From Rhododendron vialii (taxonomy: Eukaryota > Streptophyta > Magnoliopsida > Ericales > Ericaceae): DNA of 64,000 nucleotides. A program made the translations under genes and the position numbers. Shown piece by piece: positions 35,592-47,547 of this stretch. Position 1 is the stretch's first letter. Each line of letters begins with the position of its first letter. The stretch is taken from positions 36,609,501 to 36,673,500 of the forward strand of contig NC_080567.1 in the NCBI RefSeq assembly GCF_030253575.1, given 5' to 3'. A model generated the notes under the pieces. That model saw only the letters and a program-made list of their open reading frames with translations, was not told the DNA's origin and did no database searches.

Positions 35592-36565
35592 TGTTGATTG
35601 CTAGGGTTTACGTGCTCTACAGAGAAAGAGAGAGATCTCCGTCGACTGTGGAGTTGTGATGCAAAGTCAGTGTATTCGTAGAAATTGTGAATTGCCAGGA
35701 GGCCCCCTCGGATTGTAAGAAATGACGAAGAAAAAAGGAACTCGGGGTTATAGCTGCAAACGAGCATAGCCAAGCCGACCCAAACCAAGCCCAGTCTTGA
35801 AACCAGCCAACAAATTTCTATAAACGAGCTGAGTTTCTACAAAACAAGCCAAGGTTTTGTAAGCAAAGGGAGTTAGTACAAAGTAATTAGAGACGGCTCA
35901 TTTATTAAACAAGCTTAAAATCTGAACTCAATGCTCGAATCGTTTATCAATGAGCTGAGTAGAGCCGAGTCCGTGACGAGCCGAGGTTCGACTTACTTGC
36001 AAACAACTCAGTCGTTTTCAGGCCTGATTTGGGGTGAGATTTGGTGGATCCATTTTCTTTATTTTTATTCATCCAAACAATGTTAGAATTCTCTATTTTC
36101 CACCACTTTTCCATCATATCACCACAAGGACGATCAGTGGGAGCTCGACATTGTTGGTTGGTTGCTAGGGTTTACAAGCTCTATAGAGAGAGATCTACGT
36201 CGACTATCGAGTGGAGTTTCAAAGTCTTATCACAATAAAGCAATTGAATTGGTATGGTTTTCTCCTTTGCGTCGGTGCATAACATTTGCAACGGTAGTTT
36301 ATGTTTTAAAATGTGTCGCAAATGCTCCCTACACCGACGCAAAAAGCACGTACGTTCAAAGACAGTAAACCTGTAAGTCAACCGGATCGGACACTTGGTT
36401 AACAAATCCAAACTAAAATCAAGTTTGCTAATTGCTACACGAGAGACCCAACAAAGACATATTTGGGACAGTTGGGGTCTATTCCATAATTTTTAGTCTT
36501 ATAGGGATAAATATGACATATTATAATATTGTAGGGGGGAATGTGTAAAACCAAGAATTTGTCTC
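35592..36565. promoter_or_regulatory. Divergent intergenic region OST48-RCE1
   Basis: About 1 kb between the OST48 start and the probable RCE1 TATA box, likely holding both promoters. It contains a second, degraded copy of the OST48 5' end (36120-36228), a GAGCC-rich stretch at 35765-36005, and a hairpin of about 80 bp at 36266-36346 with GCGTCGGTG ends. Confidence 0.5.
36120..36228 (-). repeat. Degraded duplicate of the OST48 5' end
   Basis: Aligns to 35566-35680, the OST48 start region and 5' UTR. Shared blocks include ACGATCAGTG, ATTGTTG, TTGCTAGGGTTTAC, AGAGAGATCT and CGTCGACT. An ATG is kept at the position equivalent to the OST48 start, but the frame behind it closes after five codons. 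It lies about 550 bp upstream of the real start in the same orientation. Confidence 0.75.
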
Positions 36566-36573
36566 TATAAATA
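36566..36573 (+). promoter_or_regulatory. RCE1: Probable TATA box of RCE1
   Basis: TATAAATA in CTCTATAAATATCTGCCCC. A start about 30 bp downstream would give a leader containing the CT run at 36671-36687. A leader exon ending near CGTCGTCG/GTAGG (about 36652) and an intron up to 37772 are likely, because an acceptor TTTGTAG lies five bases before the ATG. Confidence 0.5.
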
Positions 36574-37777
36574 TCTGCCCCAAATTATTGTCGATCACCC
36601 CAACATCTGAATCTTTAATCGAACACACCCCCGGCAACGATCGTCGTCGTCGGTAGGATAAGTACAGTACCTCTCTCTCTCTCTCTCCCCGATCGTCTCT
36701 CTGACTCTGAGTCTGTGTTTTTGTTTCTGCTTGTTGAATCTGTATTGGTAATCTAGATGCTTAAAAATAATACTTTTGTGGCAAAAAATAGAATTTGTCT
36801 CTTATATTGCTAAGATGTTAATGCATGAGGTTCAGGTTCCCAGTTACTAGCTTAGCTAGGAAAGTCTCTTGGTGTGGTTAGGGAGTTGTGGAGAGAGGAA
36901 GGGAAGGGGAAACCCTGCTCTAATAGGCCCCTGTTGTATATTGTGAGAAAAGGGAAGAAAATAGATAAATTGTGGTTGCTCTTTTGGTTATCGAAACAAG
37001 TGATGTGATTCTCTCTTCTTTTGTTTTCTTTCTACCCCTTTTTGCAATCGAGAGGGACTGTATGTAAGGCTGTGGCCCTTGGGACCGAAATGTATAGATT
37101 ACAAATTTTATGAGTGGATTGCGAGATTGAAGTTTTTGGCCAACTTGTTGCATTGCAAGCAGGATTTCTGAGAAAGCAAAAAACCAAAAAGAAAACACGA
37201 AGAAAAAGGATTATGAACACACCAAGATACAAAGAGAAACAGGAAGAGGATTCTACTATTCTGTTTTCAAAACCCTCTGAATGGAAATTTTATACTGTTC
37301 CTTTCAGTAGTGATGCCAATACGCCACACAAGATCCCTACTACTAAATGGAATCAAAGAAATATGGTTCAAATGGGAACGGGCTAGGATTTGCTTTGTAG
37401 CTGATTTTGAATACAATCATTAGCCTGTGGTTTTAATTTGTCTTAGATTTTCGGTATTTGTTGTCCACTTTATGATGCTCCATGGTCTTTGCTTCTTTTG
37501 CTAGGAGTTTGGAAAGTTGTGTACGTAATATGTGCCCTCGGGGACACCCCGACAGCTTCAGTTGCATTCTCCCAACAAAGTGACTGATTGCGTGTTTAAA
37601 AAAAGGGGTCAATAGTATATATACTCTTCTTATTCTTCCCTTCCTATTCTCATTTAACAGTCAGTATGCCGAATTCGTCTTGGGAGGGTTGTCTGGCACG
37701 TCTTCCTCCTATACTTTATATATTTCTTTATATGTGTCGGAAAAGTTAATTATATGTGATTTTACTTTGTAGGAAAC

Positions 37778-39584
37778 ATGATTAGGCTCTTTAAGGTGAA
37801 GGAGAAGCAAAGGGCTGAAAACCCAAATGGGACAGCACCTGTCAAGAAGCAAAGTGCAGGGGAATTACGCCTTCACAGAGGTATACTGTCGTCTCAGGTA
37901 TTAAAGAATTCCATGCTATCCGGAAGTTATTGGGAACAATTATGTGTATTTCAATATAAATAATGCAGTTGTAACAATTTGATCCTTTTTGCTGGGAATG
38001 TGAACAGAGTGATACCACGTAAAAAAAAAGGTAGTATCTGATCTTATCCCCCAGATTCTATATTAACTACAGAAGATTTGTGCACTTTGTCCTGTAGATA
38101 TGGGTGAACTGAACCTACCAAAGAGTTGTAGCATTTCGTTTCCCAATGGCAAAGATGACCTGATGAACTTTGAGGTCACAATTCGACCAGACGAAGGATA
38201 CTATCTGTGAGTAATCTTTTTCCAACCCCTTGTTTTCCTATGCCAGTATTTGCAATGCAACCTATATTGGGAGTTTGCATTAGGCTTGAAGCCAACATAC
38301 ACAAAGACAAACTGTAGCATTTTCTTTGGGATCGGATAGAAATTCCTATAAAACTTGGCCCAAAATTAAAGAATAGTAAATCATCTTTTGCTCTACGAGT
38401 TACAGTTGTTTCAAAGTTTTCTTCAGGGTGAATACTCAAGCTAATGTAATTGTTTTCCTTGAAGTTGAGTTTTCAACTAGCACTTACCAGCATAGGGCTG
38501 TCAGTTAAGAAATCAAGATGGTAAGCACCTGTGGAAGATTATTGTTGGCTTCCATACATGGTCAATCCTTTTCCTCGAATAAACCGGGAAAGGCTCTACA
38601 GCCTGTTTAATATGATTTTCCTTATTGCCATAAATGGCTGAAGATTTTCTGTAGAGGGATTTGTCCACACAAGCATTGACTTGTGGAATTTGATACATAC
38701 AGGTGGGACAGCCATTAGCTTCGAATTGGATGCAGTCTTTATCATGCTCATGAGCATTGTGTTTAGTGAATCTAATTGTAATGCTTAAGATTTTGGCCAT
38801 TTGTCTACATGCTAGACAGACTCATCTCAACTTATATAACGTTAATACGTTATAAGCTTACTTTATTTTTTAGAGGTTTGCTTTGATGTTCAAATTCCAG
38901 ACCTACTTTTCTGCACAACTCCTTTTTATTGTTTTCCTTGTCTGTATGCTTAGATTTTTTTGTTCTTTGAGAAGCATTAAACTACTATGTTTCTCGTGTT
39001 TCCTTGCTGTCTTGTTATTCTGGTTTTTTAACGTTTGGGTGGGACCTCGATATTTAATGTCAAGCATTTGATTCTTCTGACAGAGGTGGTACATTCATAT
39101 TCACTTTCCAAGTTCCGCCTATGTACCCTCATGAGCCACCAAAGGTTAAGTGCAAGACTAAGGTAAACATTTGATCCTGTTTCCCATAAATAAAGACTCT
39201 CTACAATGTTACTTACATAATGCCGTTAATGCATTTAGGTTTATCATCCTAACATCGACTTGGAAGGAAATGTCTGCCTTAACATTCTTAGAGAAGACTG
39301 GAAACCTGTCCTTAACATAAACACGATAATCTATGGACTATACCATCTCTTCACGGTAACTATTTTCTCTTTTCCGAATAAGTTATTCCGACTTCATTGT
39401 TAGATTTTAGTAACATTTTTGTGATGAACATCTATTGTATGAGCAGCAACCCAATCATGAAGATCCCCTCAATCATGATGCTGCTGCTGTATTGAGAGAT
39501 AACCCGAAGATGTTTGAATCAAATGTCAGAAGGGCGATGTCCGGCGGTTATGTGGGACAGACACTCTTCCCCAGGTGCATGTAA
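37778..39584 (+). CDS. RCE1: NEDD8-conjugating enzyme E2 (RCE1/UBC12)
   Basis: Accepts NEDD8/RUB1 from its E1 and passes it to cullins, which activates cullin-RING ubiquitin ligases. Five coding exons, 37778-37880, 38098-38206, 39084-39162, 39239-39355 and 39447-39584, all GT-AG and in phase, give 181 residues against 184 for Arabidopsis RCE1. The N-terminal [15 protein letters not shown] is the UBC12-specific extension that docks on the E1. The core has YHPNID (about residues 99-104) and the catalytic cysteine in GNVCLNIL (about Cys110). The C-terminus is [16 protein letters not shown]. The acceptor of the last exon was chosen as GAGCAG/CAACCC because it preserves the TxPN junction; GAG/CAGCAA would add one glutamine. 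The 5' UTR is probably split by an intron. No damage seen. Confidence 0.97.
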
Positions 39585-40392
39585 GCCGCTACTTGTGCAT
39601 TGAAATTCATTGCTCAAAGGTGCAGAAATTGTACATTGGGTTGGTGCTTTTGGCTTTTGCTTTCCCATGTATTGTGTGGGTACTAAAAACCTTGGGAAAG
39701 CACACAAATCTGGTCCAGTTTAAAGTGTTGTATTCTGGTGTAAACTGTGGTACGATTGTGTTATTTTCTCTTTGTTGACTTTCTTCTTCCTAAATTGAAT
39801 TTGTGAAACAGCAGGAGTTTTGGCCTTATCGGTCGTGTCTATAGACGTGGTTTTACTGCCCAATTGATTTCTCTATGCATATCTGATCATCCAGAGGTGA
39901 TAAGATTTCTTTAATAACCTCTAGTTGGAGCTGGATTTATATAGTCCCTGTTCCTTCCCCACTCCTTGTCGGGTTAAAACAGGGCGGGGAAGCAAATACC
40001 ACCCCCTTTCCATTTTCTGATCGGGTTGGGTAATACCAGCTCGGATTGGGGCAGGGAGATTGAAGGCTGGCATGGCTGCACATTTTCTGATCGGGTTGGG
40101 TAATACCAGCTCGGATTGGGGCAGGGAGATCGAAGGCTGGCATGGCTGCACGGGATGGAGGAAATTGCCATCCGGGAGGGTTTGGGAGGGATTTTGGTTA
40201 CTCTCCATTCTTTTTGCTTCTTTTTTTCAGTGCAGAACTAAATCAAAGTTCCTTCCTGTTCCTTTTGTCTTGCTTTCCTTTCATGGCAATTAGTTTGTTT
40301 TTCTCAATTTGAGAGGCACCTTTTCTAGACAACTTCAAGAAAATCAAAGTGTAAGCAAGTTAATGGTGGTGCTAGGCGATTCCCAAGGTAGG

Positions 40393-40396
<4 letters not shown>
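39585..40396. other. RCE1 3' region with a 70-bp tandem duplication
   Basis: The first 300 bp are the likely 3' UTR. At about 40012-40151 a 70-bp unit (TTTTCTGATCGGGTTGGGTA to GGCATGGCTGCA) occurs twice with one difference. It sits in GC-rich sequence ending GGAAATTGCCATCC, reminiscent of the hAT ends at 14748 and possibly a relic of that family. Confidence 0.65.

Positions 40397-40438
<42 letters not shown>
40397..40438. repeat. (GA)n microsatellite
   Basis: About 21 GA units between the convergent 3' ends of RCE1 and the DeSI-like gene. Confidence 0.95.
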
Positions 40439-40440
<2 letters not shown>

Positions 40441-40743
40441 AATATACAACCATTAATGCCCCAAAAAACAAAATCTCAGAAGTAATTGAGGTGCCAAATG
40501 AATAGAGAGTCGAACATATTTCCTAGAACAATAACCTATACAACAGCCCATGTCTGTGCATCTGCTTTCTTCTACTACCAAACTATGATTCTGCACATCA
40601 AAAGTTTTGTCCACCATAATTCAATCTTAAATGGACAAGAAGCATCATTCTGCAATTACAGAGAAGCAAAAGAGTATTTTACCGTCCTAGCGAGGAAAGA
40701 CAAGGCCCGTGTTAGGAAAAAATTGGAATTCCACAAAATGTCC

Positions 40744-43189
40744 TCACTCTTTTGAGGAACCATTTTGCGATTTCTTGACCTCCCAAGGAGGTAAGCAGCC
40801 TTTGTAATGGGTGTGTAAAAACAACGAGGATATCGACACCTGCCTCTCCCTCTGGTGCATTGAAATGGATGAGAAGCAACTGAAAGACCTTGTCAGTCTC
40901 TTATTTTCACTGTCATAGACTGGGAAATTTGGGTCGTGCCGCACGGCAGAAGCTTTAAGGGCTTTAGGGAGTATCCAGTTGCAAAGCGAACCTGAAGGGA
41001 ACACCAAGAAAGGAAGAAGGGCTAAAAGAATGAACTCTAGAAACCACCACGACAAAATAACAAGAAGAGGTACATGTAGCAGCTTCCACAAGTCTTGTAA
41101 CCAGTCCTGGAATGTGGACTTGTTGGAGGGACTTATCAAGGAAAAAGAACGTGTAAAGAAAGGATAACAAATCGGAAAAATCCACATATGTTTCTTTGCC
41201 TTCCCAATCATTATTCAATACCTAGATAATCACTCCACAAATCCATGATAAAGACACAACCTCAATCTCAATAATGAAACCCTCGTTTGAGATGAAGCAC
41301 AAGGAGTATAAACAAAAGGTGGTAAATTCAGAAAATTTTGTAGGTGTGCAATGCACAAACACACAAGCATGAAGAATAAAAGCTGTAATTCTTTCTAGTC
41401 AAATTGACAAGCTAAAAAGAGTTCGAGGAAAGACATTTAGTACCTATTCTTGCTAGTCGATTTACCCATTGCGGTATCCTGTTTCCCGTAAGCTTGTAAC
41501 ATATATCCTCACAGAAATGGTTGCAGTTCTTCACAATCAAGTTATATGTAACGCCGTTGTAATTTGAGGACTGATACTCCATGAACTCTCTAAACTGGAA
41601 AGGATCCAAGTATGTTGTTCCCATGAATATTGACTTTTTGAACTTGAAGCCAGGGCATTTCCGAGGTTCAACCTCAAAGACACCAGTTGTTGGATAGTCA
41701 TGGGCTCCAAAACCATATTCTACCCCATGAACTGCAACAATGCGTAAATGAATAATCAGAAAATATTTTCTTCACTTTGCTGAACAATGATTGGATATGG
41801 GAAAAAGAGACACAGCAGACTTTCGATCACTCATTAATAGACCTTCTGTGGGAAAGGTCCAATAGTTATGCGGTGTTTATCCATGTACAGAACATACTGA
41901 AAACAGGATTTCGAGTTACAGAGGAGAAATATAATTTTTGTTTCACAGCAGACTGTTGTTATAGAGAAGAGAAAAGGAAGCCATATAGAGATGAGAAACT
42001 GTGACAGTTTATCGGGTTGAGAGAAAGAATTTCAATTTACGTTGAACAAAGGAAAAATAACTATTTTGGCTGCACAGCTCAACGAAAAACTTTCCCAAAG
42101 AAACTGCAAGATCATGCCACAAATTGATCCATAGAACGCAAAATAAGCCAACATACCAAAACCAAACCGAGCCTTACATCGCAATCACTTGGGGTCGGCT
42201 ACATGAATCCGTTTCCTCCATTGAGCTCTGTCAAGGGCTACTTATTCACACAAACCCATTATACTCATATCTTTGCGCACAACAGCATCTAATGTCAATT
42301 TAAGTCTACCCCTCCCCGTAGCATTGCTACCTAGAGCTTTCATATCCGGTCTCTTAACTGCTGCATCTTTTGGTTTACAATCAAATAAAGAAGCTTCAAA
42401 TATAGCAACTCCTATCAAAACTTTCTGATCCAAAAAGTCTACTGCCCTACCCAGCATAAATTTGAGACAATCAAATATTTCAGAGCAGCAACATGGTTTC
42501 TCAGAGAATGCCCTCCAACCTCTCTACACCGAGCTTTCAGGCCACAAGTACTGTGCTCTGCTCATCGCTCTTTCAAGACGCTTAAGGATGAATGGTGGGC
42601 TTCAAAAGGTTACAATCCTATAGAAGAACTGAAGAAGTGCAAATGAATGTATATGGAGTAATGCATGGTCTATTTGATGGCCTTACTAATCCCCTTTTAC
42701 ATCCCAATCTGGGGTATGTGTAGTGAGACAAAGCAACTTAATGAGGCCATACGTAATAGTCTAAGCATAATCGACTCTATCAAGGAAACTAGTCAACCGC
42801 GTAATAACGACAGTGAGGGGAAATGAACTATCCTTTTACAAAAAGGTATCCCCAGTTCTCAGACTGCTTAAGTAGGATGGATTACTGCTTTTTACTGCAC
42901 AGATTGGTGGCAAGTCTCATGTTTGTAGCAAATCATATGATTGATGATGATTAGTCAAAATAAGTTGAGTAAGCTGACCTTCAACGCCAGTGTGGAAGAC
43001 ACCGAGGCCTGCCCAATAGAAATAACCATTGACAGGCGTCAAGTCATAGACATTGAGATACACATGCGTTCTGCCTGGATCATAGTCCATTGACTTCGCC
43101 TTTGGGAACATGCGAAGATGGGTAACTGATTTGCTTCGTAAAGGAAGAGGCATGACTGAATGCCAGACCTTTGATCCAGGAAGTGTCAT
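40744..43189 (-). CDS. PPPDE (DeSI-like) thiol peptidase
   Basis: Three coding exons, 43189-42979, 41731-41444 and 40991-40744, in phase with GT-AG borders, give 248 residues. The match is to Arabidopsis At4g25660/At4g25680. The PPPDE domain spans about residues 40-165: YLNVYDLTPVNGY opens it, the catalytic His is in GVFHTGVE (about His66) and the catalytic Cys in KNCNHFCEDICYKLTG (about Cys140). The C-terminal tail ends KGCLPPWEVKK, shared with the Arabidopsis proteins. The family is related to mammalian DeSI deSUMOylating enzymes; the substrate of the plant branch is not established. A leader exon on the minus strand probably ends at 44464, with its acceptor at 43235, so the leader intron is about 1.2 kb. 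It carries a SINE, and the coding intron at 41732-42978 carries a LINE scrap. Confidence 0.93.
42160..42460 (-). mobile_element. RTE-type LINE 3' fragment in an intron
   Basis: The minus strand reads GRGRLKLTLDAVVRKDMSIM, then after one in-frame stop ALDRAQWRKRIHVADPK and a stop. This is the C-terminus common to plant RTE-like LINE proteins (GRGRPK...ALDRAxWRxRIHVADP). Severely 5'-truncated. Confidence 0.75.
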
Positions 43190-43978
43190 ACTTAAAGAGT
43201 GAAAGCAGGAATCAGGGAATATCTTGTTCCAACCTGCAATATTGAAACATGAGCATCAACAGTACGTAAAAGGAGTACCATCTCACGTACCGCTACCCAA
43301 CTCAAAAATACGTAAGCCATGTCCAAGAAATTAGAGTCCACAGCCTAACACGATGTTACACCTGAGTCCACGTAACATGGTTGACATAAAAAGATTTCGT
43401 TCACACAAAGACAAGGGTGTACCAAAAGGCACCATCTAATGGGGCTTCCTTTGATACATCACAAACAAATACAACTCCTCTACATCAATGATTCGTGGCC
43501 CAAGTGTTAAATTCATTTATTTCCTTAAGACTAGCAAAATCCGGACACAACTAGTTCCTTCCTTCTTTCCCCGATTATCTCCACGAAAAATGGTGTCCGT
43601 GTGGCATAGATCTAGGTGTAGCACTTCCCTCTGTTCAACCAACAGCATTGCGAATGGAATTTCGGATCCACCACTAGTGCAGCCAAATTTGTTGCTAATA
43701 AAAACCAAACAATGCATCCCTTTCAAACCTGTGATAACTCTAAAATCTAATAACTTCTTCTACTCATGAATCCCTCCACGACAAACAGTTTACACCTATG
43801 TTTAGTGCATAGAATCAGTATACCTGCAATATGTAGCTACTTTCTACATAAAATCAAAGAAAATCACAAGTAACCAGAAAGATAATTTTGCACGAATTTG
43901 TGTAAAAACAACAGCAAACAACAAAGATGACGAGTCAGACTCCAGCCAAAATACAGATTTCACAACCCTTCTTTGCTT

Positions 43979-44144
43979 AACCCCAAGGGGCAGGCAAAGT
44001 GGGCATGAGAAAGCAATAAGTGCTTGACCATGAGGTCACATGTTCGAATCTCATAGAGCCAACCATCCCAAACCTTGGGGCCACTTGGGTTATGCTCTAG
44101 AATTAGTCGATGTGCGCACAAACGGGCCCGGACATCCGGTTACA
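43979..44144 (+). mobile_element. SINE without A-tail in the leader intron
   Basis: 166 bp between perfect 13-bp target duplications CCCTTCTTTGCTT (43966-43978 and 44145-44157). A B box (TGTTCGAATCTC) lies about 65 bp from the left end and an A-box-like GGCAAAGTGGGC before it. The 3' end is GGACATCCGGTTACA, not poly-A. It is antisense to the DeSI-like gene. Confidence 0.85.
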
Positions 44145-44929
44145 CCCTTCTTTGCTTGCATTGACCGCAGCGGTCCTCTTCCTTCTTCTTCTTTTTTGGA
44201 AAAAAAAGCTACATGGGTAAACTCATGAATATCTCTGAGATCTTCAAAATAGAAAGTGCAAGAAATTATACATACAAAGAAAGAAAAGAACTGCACATAC
44301 TCAGAAGAGTAGATCAGGTTCATACATAAGGAAAGCCAATAGGTAATCAGAAAGGTCCCCGTGGTATGAATAGATAACAAGAAACAGAAGAAACAAACCA
44401 AAGACACAGAAGAAATAAACCAAACCCATAAAAGATAAGAGAACAATCATGAGACCCATTTACCTTATCAAGAAAATGAACCCATCAGAGCACGAAAGAG
44501 AAGCATTTCCAAGAAAATGGAAATGAAACTGAAAATTCCACCACTCTCTCTCACCGGCGAGAGAACACCTGATACGGAGAGTGGAGGAAATGTGCTTGAA
44601 AGTTGAAACCCACACATCTGCTCTTAGAAAATACTACTAGCAAAGGCGTGAGAGTACGGATACAACTGTGCCGTTCAACATCCAGTCAAAGATAACAGAG
44701 AAAAGTTGCATCGAAATGAAATGAAAAGATCCATATATGACAGAGAATCTCTTGATGAAAACTTTTTTATTTGAAGGATAATTTATGCCAACCCTTCCTG
44801 AGATTTCTGACAAATACATTGCGCCCACAATCTTTCAAAGTCACCGACCATAAAATTTATTTTTTTGTTACTCTCATTTTGTCCTTAATTTTACCCCGCG
44901 AATCCATCCCAAGGAATTAGGTTCCGTTC

Positions 44930-45157
44930 TAGAAACCTTGTTAAAAAATAAACAGCTTATTTCACAATTTTAAACTAAAAAATAAAGTAAAGAAAAAATA
45001 ATTTTGTAATTTTTTTGCATTGTATAAAAGATCTCATTGAGATCTTCAAAATAAAATCTATATTGCATATTTTTAGATTTCAATATATTCATAATTTTTG
45101 AGCTTGAAATTGCCTTCTTAAAAAATAAAAACTTATTTTTGATTCCGAAACGGAGCC
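44930..45157. mobile_element. PIF/Harbinger-type MITE, copy A
   Basis: TTA direct repeats at 44927 and 45158 and inverted ends GGTTCCGTTC and GGCTCCGTTTCGGAATC. About 228 bp, AT-rich, no coding capacity. A second copy lies in opposite orientation at 57791-58027. Confidence 0.75.
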
Positions 45158-46083
45158 TTAGGCTTTTTGAGAATGAATGGTTGGAGAGAAAATTGAATAT
45201 TTTTTAAAGATCTAAGATCTTGAGAAATCCACAAATTTAACGGAGGACTACCAGAGTAGATCTAACTCTATTGTGTTATTCTCATTCAAGAGAGGCCGGT
45301 GTAGTAAGTTGAAAGGTTATGGGTGTAGTGTATTTCTCAAAAACCTCAGGGATGATTGGTTTAAATTACCCCCTTTTTATTACACATAGATAAAAAATAA
45401 AAAAAAAAGCGCAAGAGTTGAATTTTGTTTTGTATGATGATTATCACCAAATATATAAACGTCAGGTTTGCCTAAATAAAACAGTTGGCTTATTATTAAT
45501 TTTTTTTATGTTTATTCAATTACTTTGCCTTTGTTAGTTTCACGTCAATTTTTAGTGGATTATTTATTTGTCTCGACGAGAGAAATCGAAAAAGTAAAAA
45601 ATTTTAATCCAAATTCAATTTTATTTTAATTTTTTTGCATGAATAAGCCAAAAGGTCTGCTTTTTTTTTCAAAATAAAGAGTTTAGATTATAGTTTTTAC
45701 TTTTTCGATGCTCTTGTTGAGACGAATCAATAATTCGTCAAAACTTGATGCAAAACTAACAAATATAAAGTTACAAAGCGTAATATTGTATTTTTTTCAT
45801 AAATGCTCGGGACGACTTTCCTTCTATGGAAAAAATTTCATCTTTCTGTAATCTAGCGTGAAATTATTATTTCATTCTTTATCGTAAAGCATAAAATATT
45901 AATTTTTTACTCGCTCAAGGATGAATGTCACACGTTGCTAGTAGTTAGGATGGAAAACCATCTAAATGACAAAAAAAGAATATTATACTTTTATCAAGAT
46001 TCCAGAATCTACAAGTTAAATAAAGAATTGCAAATTCTATATAATTATCATTGCGTGATTCAGGAGATTTTTATTTTTCGGTC

Positions 46084-46225
46084 TTGCTATTATCAGCCCA
46101 CTGGACCGACGATAAGTCCATTAGAAGACAAAAAAAACACGTATTTCTGTGTACTTTTTGCACACTTTAATACACATTCACATACTTATTATTGTTAACC
46201 TATTGGACTGATTTTAGAATTTTTC
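46084..46225. mobile_element. Dispersed MITE-like repeat, copy 2
   Basis: Same orientation as, and roughly 80% similar by eye to, 14500-14645. It shares GACGATAAG, AGAAGACAAAAAAA, GTACTTTTTGCAC-like and TTTAATACACATTCACA blocks. Confidence 0.55.
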
Positions 46226-46664
46226 TTTATTTTTTAGTATGGACGAAAGGGCGTATCTTTTTTCCGGTCCCCGTTTTAGCAATTAAAATAGTACAATTTA
46301 GTTAGTGTGTTTGAAGTTTTTGGACTTTTTCCTTGGGGTTTATTTTATTTAACTAGATGATAATTTTGTATTTTATTTTTTTGTTAAGGATTGGCCATCT
46401 AAGATCTTCTACGTAATCCGTGTAGACATGAAAAGGAAGTCCAGGCTTTTGTTAATGTTGTTTTGGTCTTGGGTACTTTGGGTTGAATTTATTTATTGAA
46501 TGAGTTATTTGCCTATTCTCTTTTTTTTTTCCCTTCGAGCTTTGAAATAGGTCAAAAATTGGATAAACCGAGTAAATCGGGCCAAAAACGAAGTTGTTTG
46601 GTCCGGTTTCAGTTTTGGAATCTCCAAATTGAATCGACCAATTTAGCCGTAAAGTTAGTAAACA

Positions 46665-46945
46665 AACAGACAAAATCGGACCGATCAAGCCCCCACCACT
46701 AATTATCGATAATTAATGCTCTTTTGAGAGTGAACCTAAGGCTTCGTTTCACTAAATTTTTGGGGGATTTTTTCTTATTTTGTCCTTATTTAATATTTTT
46801 TTCTGCATTTGTTAGATTTGAGTCTAAATTTTGTAGATTATTGATTCATCTGAAAGAAGAAAATTGAAAAAGTAATTTTTTTTTTTACTTTTATCCAAAT
46901 ATTTTTGAAAATATATCCAAAAAAAAGTCTCAAAAGTCAGCTTTT
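46665..46945 (+). repeat. Dispersed repeat pair, copy 1
   Basis: Shares AACAGACAAAATCGGACCGA, GCTCTTTTGAGAGTGAACCT and ATCCAAATATTTTTGAAAA with 54800-55067 in the same orientation, roughly 85% similar by eye. Its family is not recognised. Confidence 0.75.
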
Positions 46946-47489
46946 AGGGCTGTTTCTTGAATATTTCAAAAAATATAATGGGTAAAAGGCATAATTTTTA
47001 TTTTTTTGATTTGTATTGATGAGACGAATTAATAATTCATAAAAGTTAGGTGCAAAATTATGAAATGAATTTTTTTTGTAATAATGACAAAAAAAACTTA
47101 GCGGAACAAGGCGTAATCAGGTGGCGGTGGTTCACTCTTATGACAACTCTAAACACCGTTATAGGGGTAATCAAAGCTAATAGTAGAATCCAATTAACAA
47201 ACATAAAAAAACACGTGGCAGAATCTTCTTGGACAGATCCGGATTAACCCGTCCAAATATATCGGGGACCCACTTCAAAAGTGGGGACCAAACTAGTGAA
47301 AAGGGCACGAGGCGGTCGGGTACGCATGTTGTAAATTCGTAACCGTGGATTTTCCATTTGAGAAGATCTCAGCCGTTCCCATGCATACTAGTCTTTTCAA
47401 AAGGTTATAGTACTAGCCTCTCTCAGTACTGGACATTACAAATCACAAGTAACCAGCCAGCGTGAAGTAAACATCTCTGCCAAATTAGG

Positions 47490-47493
<4 letters not shown>

Positions 47494-47545
<52 letters not shown>
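47494..47545. repeat. (CT)n microsatellite upstream of the bZIP gene
   Basis: About 26 CT units on the sense strand, 1.3 kb before the start codon. It probably lies in a 5' leader exon, since a further leader exon seems to begin near 48661 after TTTCAATCAG. Confidence 0.9.

Positions 47546-47547
<2 letters not shown>

Larger units (their letters stand above)
45161..47493. other. AT-rich intergenic region, repeats only
   Basis: No host gene is seen. It contains the dispersed repeats listed separately at 46084 and 46665. The right end (47400-47493) is probably the promoter of the bZIP gene. Confidence 0.5.

Noticed and set aside
36266-36346. 80-bp hairpin with GCGTCGGTG ends as a microRNA gene
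   Set aside because: The paired arms are short and the centre is not duplex. A small MITE is the simpler reading.
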